33,675 bases of DNA from Sergeia podlipaevii (lineage: Eukaryota > Euglenozoa > Kinetoplastea > Trypanosomatida > Trypanosomatidae). Positions 27,029 to 33,675 of this stretch are shown in pieces; positions within the stretch are counted from its first letter, which is position 1, and every line of letters begins with the position of its first letter. Location of the stretch: contig JASANZ010002017.1 in assembly GCA_030849805.1 (NCBI GenBank), positions 1 through 33,675 on the forward strand, written 5' to 3'. Under the pieces are notes generated by a model, which saw only the letters and a program-made list of their open reading frames with translations, did not search any database and was not told where the DNA came from. The position numbers were made by a program, and so were the translations under genes.

Positions 27029-29173
27029 ATGAAGAGCTCACACGTTGATCCCCTCGCGTATCCAGTAGAGGAGCCCCATGCAGCCAAACCGCTGATGACA
27101 CTGAGAGCCACAACACACAACGACAGTCAAGTTAGTGCCCACTCAATACTTGAGTCGACCATCAACGTGGACGAGATGCAGCTTCCCACGCACCTTCGCG
27201 ACCGCAGCAGCGGGGAGAACGATGGTGATGATGACAGTTTAGCATCGAGGGATCCCCTACTAAGTATGTTACTAGAAAGTAGCGTTCAAGGTAACGTCAA
27301 TAATATAAACAATAACAATGACGATCAAAAGAATAGCTATAACAATGATGATGAAAAAGATGCCATACCTAGTCACTTGTTGCTTCGACATCGCATGGGG
27401 TACACACTTCTAACGTTGACGCCGTCACAGAAACGGCGTTTCACACATCAAGACCTCGAGGACTATCTTCTCTACAAGGAGCAGAAGTATAACAACATCA
27501 ACGTACTTGGCCGGTGTTGTGCTTTTTTGCTTTTCAATCTCGTGCTTGCTATTGTGTGCAATGCGTTTAGTCTAAGCTCGACAGATTGGCGTGTCGTTGA
27601 GTATCGTGGCGGGTACACCGCCATCGGCCTTTTTGTTTCTTGCAAAGACAGACTCCTACGCGAATGCACATCGCGTTTTAGCTCGAATTTTGACCGCACC
27701 GTCACCGATTCCGTGAGTGGCGCCGTGGTATGCAGTGCGGAGGGGAGTTTCGTGCGCAACTACATTGGCGCGATGTGGTCCATGGCGATACTAGAGCTGG
27801 TTTGTGAGCTCTTTGCGCTTGTGCTAGCCACGCGGGTGGCGCTGCGGCCGACGCGCCACAAATCTACTTTGGCTATTTTATTTCTTGTTTTGTGCTGCGT
27901 GTGCTTTGGTATTATCACCTGCGTATTGTTCCCACAATACACCAAGTGCGACAGTCAGCGCTGCGCGGCCCGGCATGAGTCTGCACCGAATTGCCTAGTG
28001 AGGTATCAGTGGGCGTATCATTTTTTTATTGCCGCCACCGCGCTACACGCGCTCGCTCTCGCTACGGCGATCTGCATGAACAGATACGTGACGAGTGTGC
28101 GGGTGTCTGCGCGCAGGCAGCTGCGCAAGGCACGTGCGCTCATGGAGATGAACCGCCTCAAGCAAAGTTTTGTGAATGACGTCATGCTGTCCTTACTGGC
28201 GGACCAACAGCGTGCACAGGGGGAGGAGCGTGCACCTTTGAGCACTATATGGGACAGCGTGCCTCTGTCGGCGAGGACGCGTATCGAGCGAGACTCAGAC
28301 CTCACGCTACGGTCAACGCAAGCTGTCGAAAGTGTGAGCGGGGATGAGGTGCATAGTGGGGCAGAACCTTCTGGGAATGTGGGAGGGGATGACCGTCGCA
28401 GAAGCGCCTCAGGCACGCTGCCTTTTGCTTCCCCAAGAGAGCGCGACTTTTCGCAAAGCCGCCGCGAAGAGCCTGAGTATCCAAGTAGTAACATTGGCAG
28501 TCGATCCACGTCCGCTCTGCGCGACCACGCACGACCGTCATCGCTCGGTGCATCTGGCGTGCTCACACCACATCATATGCGTGTCTCAATGACATTGTCT
28601 AGCACACAAAAATCAGATTCTAAAATAATTGATCATGCACGCACTCATGTGAAGTTTGCTGATAAGGATGGAGAGGGTCAGGGAGAGCGGAGAGCAAGAA
28701 CCCCGCTCAGAAGTTTGTCACACTTATCAAACAGCGGCACCCGGGCATTGGAAGGCCCAGCAGCGACACAGGGGGGAGGCGGCGGCAGCAACAGGAAGAA
28801 GGCGGACAGTAAAAACAAGGACAACAATATTGAGGCAAAAGAAACAGCCGAGTACCGCACCGTTCGCAAGCAGCGCAAGAAGTTGGCCAATATTTTCCAC
28901 TGGAGAGACGTGGTGCCTGATTACCTCACAGCGGAGGAATTAGGGGTTTCCATCGCTGGCGCAACGGACTGGGTGTACGATGACAAGAGTGACATGTACT
29001 ACTCTTTTCATTTGGATACGTTCTGGGATCCACTGACGAAGGAGTACTACAATCGCAAGCTCAAGTCTTGGCAAGACACGGTGGACCATGTGGTGGAGGT
29101 GCGTGATGTGAGGGGTTTTGGGTTAAGCCCAGATAACGTGTGGCTGTATATAGCGCAAAGTGCACCCACGTAA
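27029..29173 (+). CDS. claudin-like four-helix membrane protein with an OCRE-like octamer repeat tail
   Basis: The 714-residue product has a long hydrophilic N-terminus with an Asn/Asp-rich patch (about 88-112) and four membrane helices (about 163-181, 244-272, 279-301, 330-350). Its C-terminal tail is about 360 residues long. The first extracellular loop has W187, then GLF (200-202), C205 and C213. This matches the W...GLWxxC...C signature of claudin/PMP22-type proteins, with F for the second W. Both termini should face the cytosol. In the tail, aromatic pairs recur exactly every eight residues: VY 649-650, YY 657-658, FW 665-666, YY 673-674, W681. That is the spacing of OCRE motifs of splicing-linked proteins. 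Kinetoplastid amastins are also four-helix proteins, but their loop signature is not seen. The function is unknown; surface or organelle membrane scaffolding is a guess. Confidence 0.87.
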   Translation: MKSSHVDPLAYPVEEPHAAKPLMTLRATTHNDSQVSAHSILESTINVDEMQLPTHLRDRSSGENDGDDDSLASRDPLLSMLLESSVQGNVNNINNNNDDQKNSYNNDDEKDAIPSHLLLRHRMGYTLLTLTPSQKRRFTHQDLEDYLLYKEQKYNNINVLGRCCAFLLFNLVLAIVCNAFSLSSTDWRVVEYRGGYTAIGLFVSCKDRLLRECTSRFSSNFDRTVTDSVSGAVVCSAEGSFVRNYIGAMWSMAILELVCELFALVLATRVALRPTRHKSTLAILFLVLCCVCFGIITCVLFPQYTKCDSQRCAARHESAPNCLVRYQWAYHFFIAATALHALALATAICMNRYVTSVRVSARRQLRKARALMEMNRLKQSFVNDVMLSLLADQQRAQGEERAPLSTIWDSVPLSARTRIERDSDLTLRSTQAVESVSGDEVHSGAEPSGNVGGDDRRRSASGTLPFASPRERDFSQSRREEPEYPSSNIGSRSTSALRDHARPSSLGASGVLTPHHMRVSMTLSSTQKSDSKIIDHARTHVKFADKDGEGQGERRARTPLRSLSHLSNSGTRALEGPAATQGGGGGSNRKKADSKNKDNNIEAKETAEYRTVRKQRKKLANIFHWRDVVPDYLTAEELGVSIAGATDWVYDDKSDMYYSFHLDTFWDPLTKEYYNRKLKSWQDTVDHVVEVRDVRGFGLSPDNVWLYIAQSAPT

Positions 29174-29291
29174 GTGACGGAGGGTGGCGCAAGTCATTGA
29201 AAGAGACGACGGCAGCGAATGAGGACGGTGGAGAGGGAGGGAGGGGGGAAAGAGGCTCATAGTGCACAGGTGAGTGAAGAAAAGAAAGTTA

Positions 29292-29318
29292 CCTTTTTTT
29301 TTTTTAAAAAAAAAAAGG
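29292..29318. repeat. CC-T12A11-GG palindromic block
   Basis: Twelve T and eleven A are flanked by CC and GG, which extends the palindrome. It lies 120 bp after the stop codon of the tetraspan gene, and so is probably in its 3' UTR. Confidence 0.9.
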
Positions 29319-30129
29319 ATCAACGGCAACCACAGCGATTGTGGCGATGGAGCATATGCTTAAGGAGGAGGATGATGGCAAGTAATTGCACCTGCATGTA
29401 CAAACTCGCGCTAGTATTTCCTCCTCCCCCTCCCTTTTTTTATTTTTCTATTTCTGTAATTACTTTTTTTTTTTTTTTCTTAAGAAGGAGTTTGTTTCAT
29501 TACATTATTTTTGTTTTTGAAAAATTTTTGCATGCCTGCAGCTGTGAGAGTTTTACCTCAACTTATCTTTTTGCGTGTATATGTGTACTTTTTTTTTTTA
29601 TATTTATATTCTAAATTATCAAATGAACCTGGCGTATGTAACATTTTCTCATTCCCCTCCTTAAGGAGTTGAGCAAAAAAAGAGAAACTTCAGATGTGTT
29701 TACTTTTAATGATGCGTGGCCGAATACTTTTTTTTGTCTTTACGCTTTTTTTTTTGTAATTTTTTTTTTTTCTAATAACAAAACGTCGTGTGCCTTTTTC
29801 CTTTCTTTCTTGTTTGAGGTAGGAGAGTGTTCTTGATCATTCATTGCTGTGAGGTCAAAGTAGGGAGGGCGGAAAGAAAATGAGCATGCATTCTTACAAG
29901 AAAGTGAAGAATAAAAGTAATGAGAAAAAAAATAGCGCCGAATACACGCCCTCTCACACACACAGACATACATGTATGTCTTGCACTGCGTTGATGAAAC
30001 GAAAGAGATTCTTTTTCCTTTTCCCTTTTGAAAGCTTCACCTTTTATTTTACCTTATTCAGAAAGAGAATAGCTGCGTGGAGAGAAAAAAAAAAGAGAAG
30101 GTGATGTCAACTACGACCTTTATGAGTTA

Positions 30130-30205
30130 TCGATAACTTTTTTCTTTTGCAACTTTTTTTAAAATTTCTTTTCTTTTTTTATTTTGAAATTATGTTTCAC
30201 CTCAG
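30130..30205 (+). promoter_or_regulatory. probable spliced-leader acceptor for the 30301 gene
   Basis: Several T-rich tracts end in CACCTCAG, with AG at 30204-30205. The 95-nt leader has no ATG before 30301. Confidence 0.6.
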
Positions 30206-30300
30206 AACTAGTAGTAGCGGCCAGTAGCCACAATCAGTATTCATAGGGACTCCTTCTCCACTACACATATATACGCGACAACAACAGCATAATTTAAATA

Positions 30301-31263
30301 ATGGGAGGAGCAAAGAAGACTAGTAGTGCGGCTGTCAGAAAGCGTCCGCAGCTGCCAACACGTGAACCAGAGCCTCTCTTTTTTTCCTTTGAGCGTGCTC
30401 GCATAAGCGATCCTCTTACCATATCCAAGGTGGTCACCGTTGTACTGCCTCTCAGTCACATCCGCGATCGCGCGGCGCTTCACGAGTATGTGTTGAAGAA
30501 GCTCTTACACAAGCCCTACGAGCCTTCCCAGGAAGAACGCGTGGCTGCACAGACTCACGCCTTGTCTACTTCATCGTCGCCCTCCCTAGCAACCGCAGTG
30601 CAGCACGATACACGCTGCGAGAAGGATACGGTGAAGGGCGAAGATGCGCCCCACTACGTGATCGTGCACGTGGAGAGCATCGAAGTACACGCGGACACAG
30701 TGCGCCAGGCCAACACTCACGGCGACCTACAGCTGAACGTGCTCGTAACCATGACCGCTGCGCGTGTGGTACATGGCCTTCTCGTTGGTGTGGCCGCGGA
30801 TTCGCCTTTCGGTGACTGCATGCAGGCGGTCGTGTCCTTAGCCTCCTCTGGGACCGGCAAATCATTGAATGAGATAAATAAAAGCACGCCGGGTAGGAGC
30901 ACTTCTGCATCTTCCTCCGCTACTCTGCAGGACGGCGGAGAGGAGACTGGCAGCAAGGACGAGTCCTTCCCCTCTTCCACGATAGTGCTCACAGTGCGCT
31001 GTCTTCAGGAGGAGCCCGTTGTTGCAGGTCAAGCTGTCTTCGTGGCGTCCGAGCCTGGCGGCGGCATGCGATGCCTTGCCATTCGGCCACCTCGCAAAGC
31101 TCTAGGCCCCTTCAAGCTGGTGCCTGATGTTGGTAGCAAGATGGATCAGAAGCGAGTTCGTGTTGACTATGAAAAGCCGGTATCGAGACCAGCCGCGGGG
31201 GATCAGGATGACAAGAAGTCTAGCAACAGGTGGAGCGATGACAAGAAGGAGTCTTCAGAGTGA
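30301..31263 (+). CDS. conserved-looking soluble protein of unknown function
   Basis: I do not recognise this 320-residue protein. It begins with a basic stretch after MGGAKK, which could be N-myristoylated (Gly2) although the following residues are not an ideal signal. An ordered N-terminal part (about 20-75) has two beta-like segments and a helix. A Ser/Thr-rich linker follows, then a beta-rich block (about 119-180, with HYVIVHVESIEVHAD and LNVLVTMTAARVVHGLLVG). After another disordered linker comes a strand-rich segment (about 226-275) and a charged Lys/Asp/Ser tail. The layout of an alpha/beta domain followed by a beta-rich domain is faintly like RPB7/RPC25-type polymerase subunits, but no motif confirms it. 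There is no membrane helix. Base composition and codon use are typical of the neighbouring genes. Confidence 0.82.
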   Translation: MGGAKKTSSAAVRKRPQLPTREPEPLFFSFERARISDPLTISKVVTVVLPLSHIRDRAALHEYVLKKLLHKPYEPSQEERVAAQTHALSTSSSPSLATAVQHDTRCEKDTVKGEDAPHYVIVHVESIEVHADTVRQANTHGDLQLNVLVTMTAARVVHGLLVGVAADSPFGDCMQAVVSLASSGTGKSLNEINKSTPGRSTSASSSATLQDGGEETGSKDESFPSSTIVLTVRCLQEEPVVAGQAVFVASEPGGGMRCLAIRPPRKALGPFKLVPDVGSKMDQKRVRVDYEKPVSRPAAGDQDDKKSSNRWSDDKKESSE

Positions 31264-31929
31264 GTGACCAGTTGATTGACATTCATGCTACGACGAGGTG
31301 TGCGGGTTCACGAGGTGCGTGTGGAAGGATTCTCCTAGAAAGTTAACAGCAATAATCTTCGGCTTAAATGAATACCATAATTTTTTTTTTCTTTTTGCTG
31401 TTAACGCACTTGCATGCAGATCAAGTAGGCTTTAAGAAAAACAAACAAACCAAAAAATGCTTTACCTACCTTCTGGACACCCCGCTGCCTTGTGCGGTAG
31501 TGTGTCACATCATTGCGCGAACTGTTGAGGCAGGGCGATTCCCCTGCCAACATATGTTTGTTTATGTGTTTGTGGGTTTAGACAGCCATATTGTAGACAC
31601 CATTACATAGTGTTTTTCTTCTTTTGCTATTCTTTTTTTTCATTATACATTAAAAAAACAACACCAAACAAAATGCACTTTTTATTTCACCTTTTCTCTC
31701 GTCTTTTATTAAAAGATGTTTTTATGAATATTTGATATGCTTTATAAAAACTCCCACTTGAATCTCACAGAAAAAAAGGAAAGAAAATAAATAAAAGGAT
31801 AAACAGTTACTCAAGGAAACCGTTTTTTTTTTTGATTACTTGTTCTTGCATACATATCTATTCTTCCCTTTTTTTTTTCGTCATTTTCAGACAAAACCAA
31901 AAATAAAAGAGAGAGAGAAAGTAATATAT
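31264..31929. other. intergenic spacer
   Basis: No gene is seen. An AAAC-type run near 31438-31452 and several poly-T and poly-A tracts are present. A plus-strand frame at 31368-31610 has no recognisable feature and AT-rich composition, and was not called. Confidence 0.65.
31860..31890 (+). promoter_or_regulatory. spliced-leader acceptor deciding the TEX261/Erv26 start
   Basis: A pyrimidine tract (CTTCCCTTTTTTTTTTCGTC) is followed by ATTTTCAG, with AG at 31889-31890. The frame is open upstream to about 31840, but that part would be removed. The first ATG after the AG is 31930, giving a 39-nt leader. Confidence 0.7.
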
Positions 31930-32619
31930 ATGCCGTACCATGACGATGATGACTACGACGACGAGGATACGACGGGAGCCTACCACTACTATGACTACTA
32001 CAACTACAACCGTCCTTACAGTACGTATGGGCCCTTTAACTTAGTTACACTTGTGATGACGGTAGCGATGCTCTTTCTTTGCTTGCTTTGTGTAGTCTGT
32101 ACTCTCATGTTTATTGCCGATCTCGCCGAGGAGTACCCTTCTCGCGCCAAGATGCTTCTGAAGGCGCTAATTGTACTCAATCTTGTTATACACACCCTGA
32201 TTGCGTGCGTAGATCGACTTAGCTGGTGGCGTTCCTGCGTCAGCATTGCTGTCAATCTTGTTTATTTGCGTCTAATGCGCACCTTTCCGTTTGTTCCCCA
32301 CTTTGTAAGCCCTCTCATGCTTTCTGCAATTGCCGGCGCTATTGTAGAGTGCACGGCGTGGTATGTGTATTCGATAAGTTATCTTCATGATACCCCATGG
32401 CGAGCGATAGTAGCGTTCTTTGTATTGCTGTGGCTAGTGCCTGTAGGCTTGCTGATCTCATGCGTTGCGGAATCCGACAAGCTACCGGGTACTGGGGCTT
32501 ACGGTGGCAATAGAGGTCGAGGAGGCGATGGAGATGCTATAGGAGGTGGCAGCGGTGGTCAGAAGCGAACTCTTTTCGGTCGTATCGTGACATTCTTCAA
32601 GAACCCAGGTGCTGTTTGA
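31930..32619 (+). CDS. TEX261/Erv26 (Svp26) family ER-export adaptor
   Basis: This 229-residue polytopic protein matches the TEX261/Svp26/Erv26 family. ADLAEEYPSRAK (63-74) aligns with the family's LAELIEEY segment, NLVYLRLMRTFPF (109-121) with NLVYFGLLQTFPF, and LWLVPVGLLISCVAES (167-182) with the last helix. In yeast this protein packages type II membrane proteins, including Golgi mannosyltransferases and pro-alkaline phosphatase, into COPII vesicles; a similar role is likely here. Hydrophobic helices lie at about 38-62, 77-93, 102-116, 127-150 and 158-180. Unlike the animal protein, it has a 34-residue N-terminal extension made almost wholly of Asp, Tyr and Asn, and a Gly-rich segment before the basic C-terminus (RTLFGRIVTFFK). 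Loss of family motifs is not seen. The start is fixed by the acceptor at 31890. Confidence 0.88.
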   Translation: MPYHDDDDYDDEDTTGAYHYYDYYNYNRPYSTYGPFNLVTLVMTVAMLFLCLLCVVCTLMFIADLAEEYPSRAKMLLKALIVLNLVIHTLIACVDRLSWWRSCVSIAVNLVYLRLMRTFPFVPHFVSPLMLSAIAGAIVECTAWYVYSISYLHDTPWRAIVAFFVLLWLVPVGLLISCVAESDKLPGTGAYGGNRGRGGDGDAIGGGSGGQKRTLFGRIVTFFKNPGAV

Positions 32620-32798
32620 AATGTGTTTGGAGGGGGGTAGGGGGAAGAGGAAAGAAGAACAAGGAAGTCTATTATCGCAGAGTGAATGACATTACAAAGG
32701 AAAAAGGAAACGCATTTTGCATCTTTTTTTTTTTTAGATTCGTTTCAAAGGGCAATAGCAACCACATCAAAAAAATAAAAAAGGGATGGAGAGAAATC

Positions 32799-32841
32799 AA
32801 TAATAATAATAATAGTAATAATAGTAGTAATAATAATAATA
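32799..32841. repeat. (AAT)n/(AGT) imperfect microsatellite
   Basis: A trinucleotide run of AAT units interrupted by AGT units, about 180 bp after the TEX261/Erv26 stop codon and so probably in its 3' UTR. Confidence 0.9.
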
Positions 32842-33096
32842 TGAGATCAAAGAACACAGGAAAGCAGTGATGGTCAGAGAGAAGGAAATGTGACGCTCCC
32901 GCTCTCTCTTCCTCTTTCTCCCTCCCTCTTCCTTTACCCACTTTTTTTTTTCATCACCTCACATGTTGGAGAGGATGGAGAAACACGCACACACACACAA
33001 AGTATGATCTAACCTGTTTTTTTTGTCTTATGCGTTCTCATTGTCTCAATATTGTTATTGTTATTATCATTGCTATTCTTTTGGTTGATTTTTCAT

Positions 33097-33120
33097 GCAC
33101 TGTATGCATGCATGCAGTGC
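33097..33120. repeat. 24-nt near-perfect palindrome
   Basis: GCACTG and CAGTGC flank TATGCATGCATG. The block is self-complementary except for one T-G pair, which would be a U-G wobble in RNA. It shares GCATGCAGTGC with 33241-33251. Confidence 0.8.
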
Positions 33121-33237
33121 GGCGTGTTTTTTTTTTCTCTTATCTTGTTTGTGACCCTTGCTGGGGTTTATTGATACGAAGAAGAAAGGAGGGATGTTAT
33201 TGCTGCCCACAACAACGATACAATGGAACAGATTTCA

Positions 33238-33251
33238 ACTGCATGCAGTGC
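33238..33251. repeat. ACTGCATGCAGT palindrome sharing an 11-mer with 33110-33120
   Basis: A perfect 12-bp palindrome at 33238-33249, extended by GC. The 11-mer GCATGCAGTGC is repeated from 33110-33120, 131 bp upstream. Confidence 0.8.
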
Positions 33252-33439
33252 CTGAACAGAGATTGCTATTATCATCATATTTAAAGTTGTATCGCGCGCA
33301 CTTCACACGATTTTTTTTTTTTTCAAACTGTTTTACCACGTATGTTATTGTCAAAATACTCTCATTTTATTTCTCATTTTTAATGCTTCTCCTTTTCATT
33401 GTCTTTTTTTTCATTATATAAAAGTAAATCACTATTGCG

Positions 33440-33473
33440 TACATACAGTTTTTTTTTCTACTTTTGCTTTTAG
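33440..33473 (+). promoter_or_regulatory. probable spliced-leader acceptor for the aminotransferase gene
   Basis: A pyrimidine tract (33449-33470) ends in TTTTAG, with AG at 33472-33473. The 41-nt leader has no ATG before 33515. A second AG at 33509-33510 is possible. Confidence 0.6.
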
Positions 33474-33514
33474 CTACGCGCCAAAACTACGTCTTGTTTC
33501 ATTCGTTCAGTAAA

Positions 33515-33675
33515 ATGACTGCAAATTCATTCAAGGCTACCGATCTTAAGATCACCCTCAACAAGAATGCCGCGCCTCTCCCGCCTATGAGGGGCGTGAA
33601 GTTTGGCACGATTTTTTCCCCTCACATGCTTGAGATTGACTACAAGAACGGTGCGTGGGGCACGCCGCAGATCAT
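33515..33675 (+). CDS. BCAT: branched-chain amino acid aminotransferase, N-terminus (cut by window end)
   Basis: The first 53 codons of a gene that runs off the window. KFGTIFSPHMLEIDYKNGAW (29-48) followed by GTPQI matches the start of the folded region of eukaryotic branched-chain aminotransferases, where the usual form is FGxxFTDHMLxxxW then GWgxPxI. These PLP enzymes transfer the amino group between leucine, isoleucine or valine and 2-oxoglutarate. The catalytic lysine lies beyond the window, so it cannot be checked. The usual TD of FTDHM is SP here. The leader peptide (1-28) is short and not obviously a mitochondrial presequence. The start is the first ATG after the acceptor at 33473. 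Confidence 0.78.
   Translation, partial: MTANSFKATDLKITLNKNAAPLPPMRGVKFGTIFSPHMLEIDYKNGAWGTPQI

Larger units (their letters stand above)
29174..30300. other. intergenic spacer
   Basis: No gene is seen. A T12A11 palindrome flanked by CC and GG lies at 29292-29318. Long poly-T runs follow (for example 29464-29479 and 29759-29771). The acceptor for the next gene is near 30204. Confidence 0.7.
32620..33514. other. intergenic spacer before the aminotransferase gene
   Basis: No gene is seen. It contains an AAT/AGT-type repeat at 32799-32841, a CT-rich stretch near 32900-32932, two related GCATGCAGTGC palindromic elements (33097-33120 and 33238-33251), and the acceptor at 33472-33473. Confidence 0.7.

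Noticed and set aside
27509..28080. Amastin family membership of the four-helix protein
   Set aside because: The loop between helices 1 and 2 lacks the amastin signature. The W, GLF, C, C pattern fits claudin/PMP22-type proteins better.
31368..31610. 80-codon plus-strand frame between the 30301 gene and TEX261/Erv26
   Set aside because: AT-rich, starts in a poly-T tract, and shows no motif. It is possible but unsupported.
31840..31929. N-terminal extension of the TEX261/Erv26 protein
   Set aside because: It has no ATG and spans the pyrimidine tract and acceptor AG at 31890, so it would not be in the mature message.
1..33675. Transposons, tRNA genes, CRISPR arrays or viral remnants
   Set aside because: No reverse transcriptase, transposase, recombinase or capsid-like sequence was seen. 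No B-box-like tRNA motif stood out, and the tandem repeats are simple microsatellites without spacers.

Overview
The window reads as a piece of a trypanosomatid (kinetoplastid protist) nuclear chromosome. Eleven full-length protein genes and the start of a twelfth all lie on the + strand with no introns. They are separated by 0.6-1.9 kb of AT-rich spacer full of poly-T and poly-pyrimidine tracts and microsatellites. Just upstream of nearly every start codon there is a pyrimidine tract followed by an AG, as expected for spliced-leader trans-splicing of a polycistronic transcript. In most genes the first ATG after that AG is the start of the conserved protein. Coding regions are clearly GC-richer than the spacers. 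No strand switch, tRNA, rRNA, transposon, CRISPR array or viral element was seen. I cannot name the species.

Layout: 1-1144 spacer; 1145-6403 a 1752-residue protein with a CAP/SCP domain split by long insertions; 7720-8400 a Rab14-type GTPase; 9418-10398 a VAP (MSP-domain, tail-anchored) protein; 11861-15022 a class 3 lipase resembling sn-1 diacylglycerol lipase, with two C1-type zinc fingers; 15623-18280 an ALG12-type dolichyl-P-mannose mannosyltransferase; 20154-21389 an RRM/zinc-knuckle/RS protein resembling trypanosome RRM1; 22220-22654 a small two-helix membrane protein; 24130-26118 an unrecognised coiled-coil protein; 27029-29173 a claudin-like four-helix protein with an octamer aromatic repeat in its tail; 30301-31263 an unrecognised protein; 31930-32619 a TEX261/Erv26-type ER export adaptor; 33515-end the N-terminus of a branched-chain aminotransferase.

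Several genes concern the secretory pathway or membrane lipids (Rab14, VAP, lipase, ALG12, TEX261/Erv26). In trypanosomatids, neighbours in a polycistronic unit usually have unrelated functions, so this is weak evidence for a shared process. No obviously new multi-gene system is present. The most unusual items are protein architectures: the C1-finger lipase, the claudin-like protein with an exact 8-residue aromatic repeat, and the dispersed CAP domain with lost cavity residues. Some non-coding structures also stand out: near-identical T11-12/A11 palindromes, a C16A13 block next to a start codon, and paired ACTGCATGCAGT-type palindromes before the aminotransferase gene.
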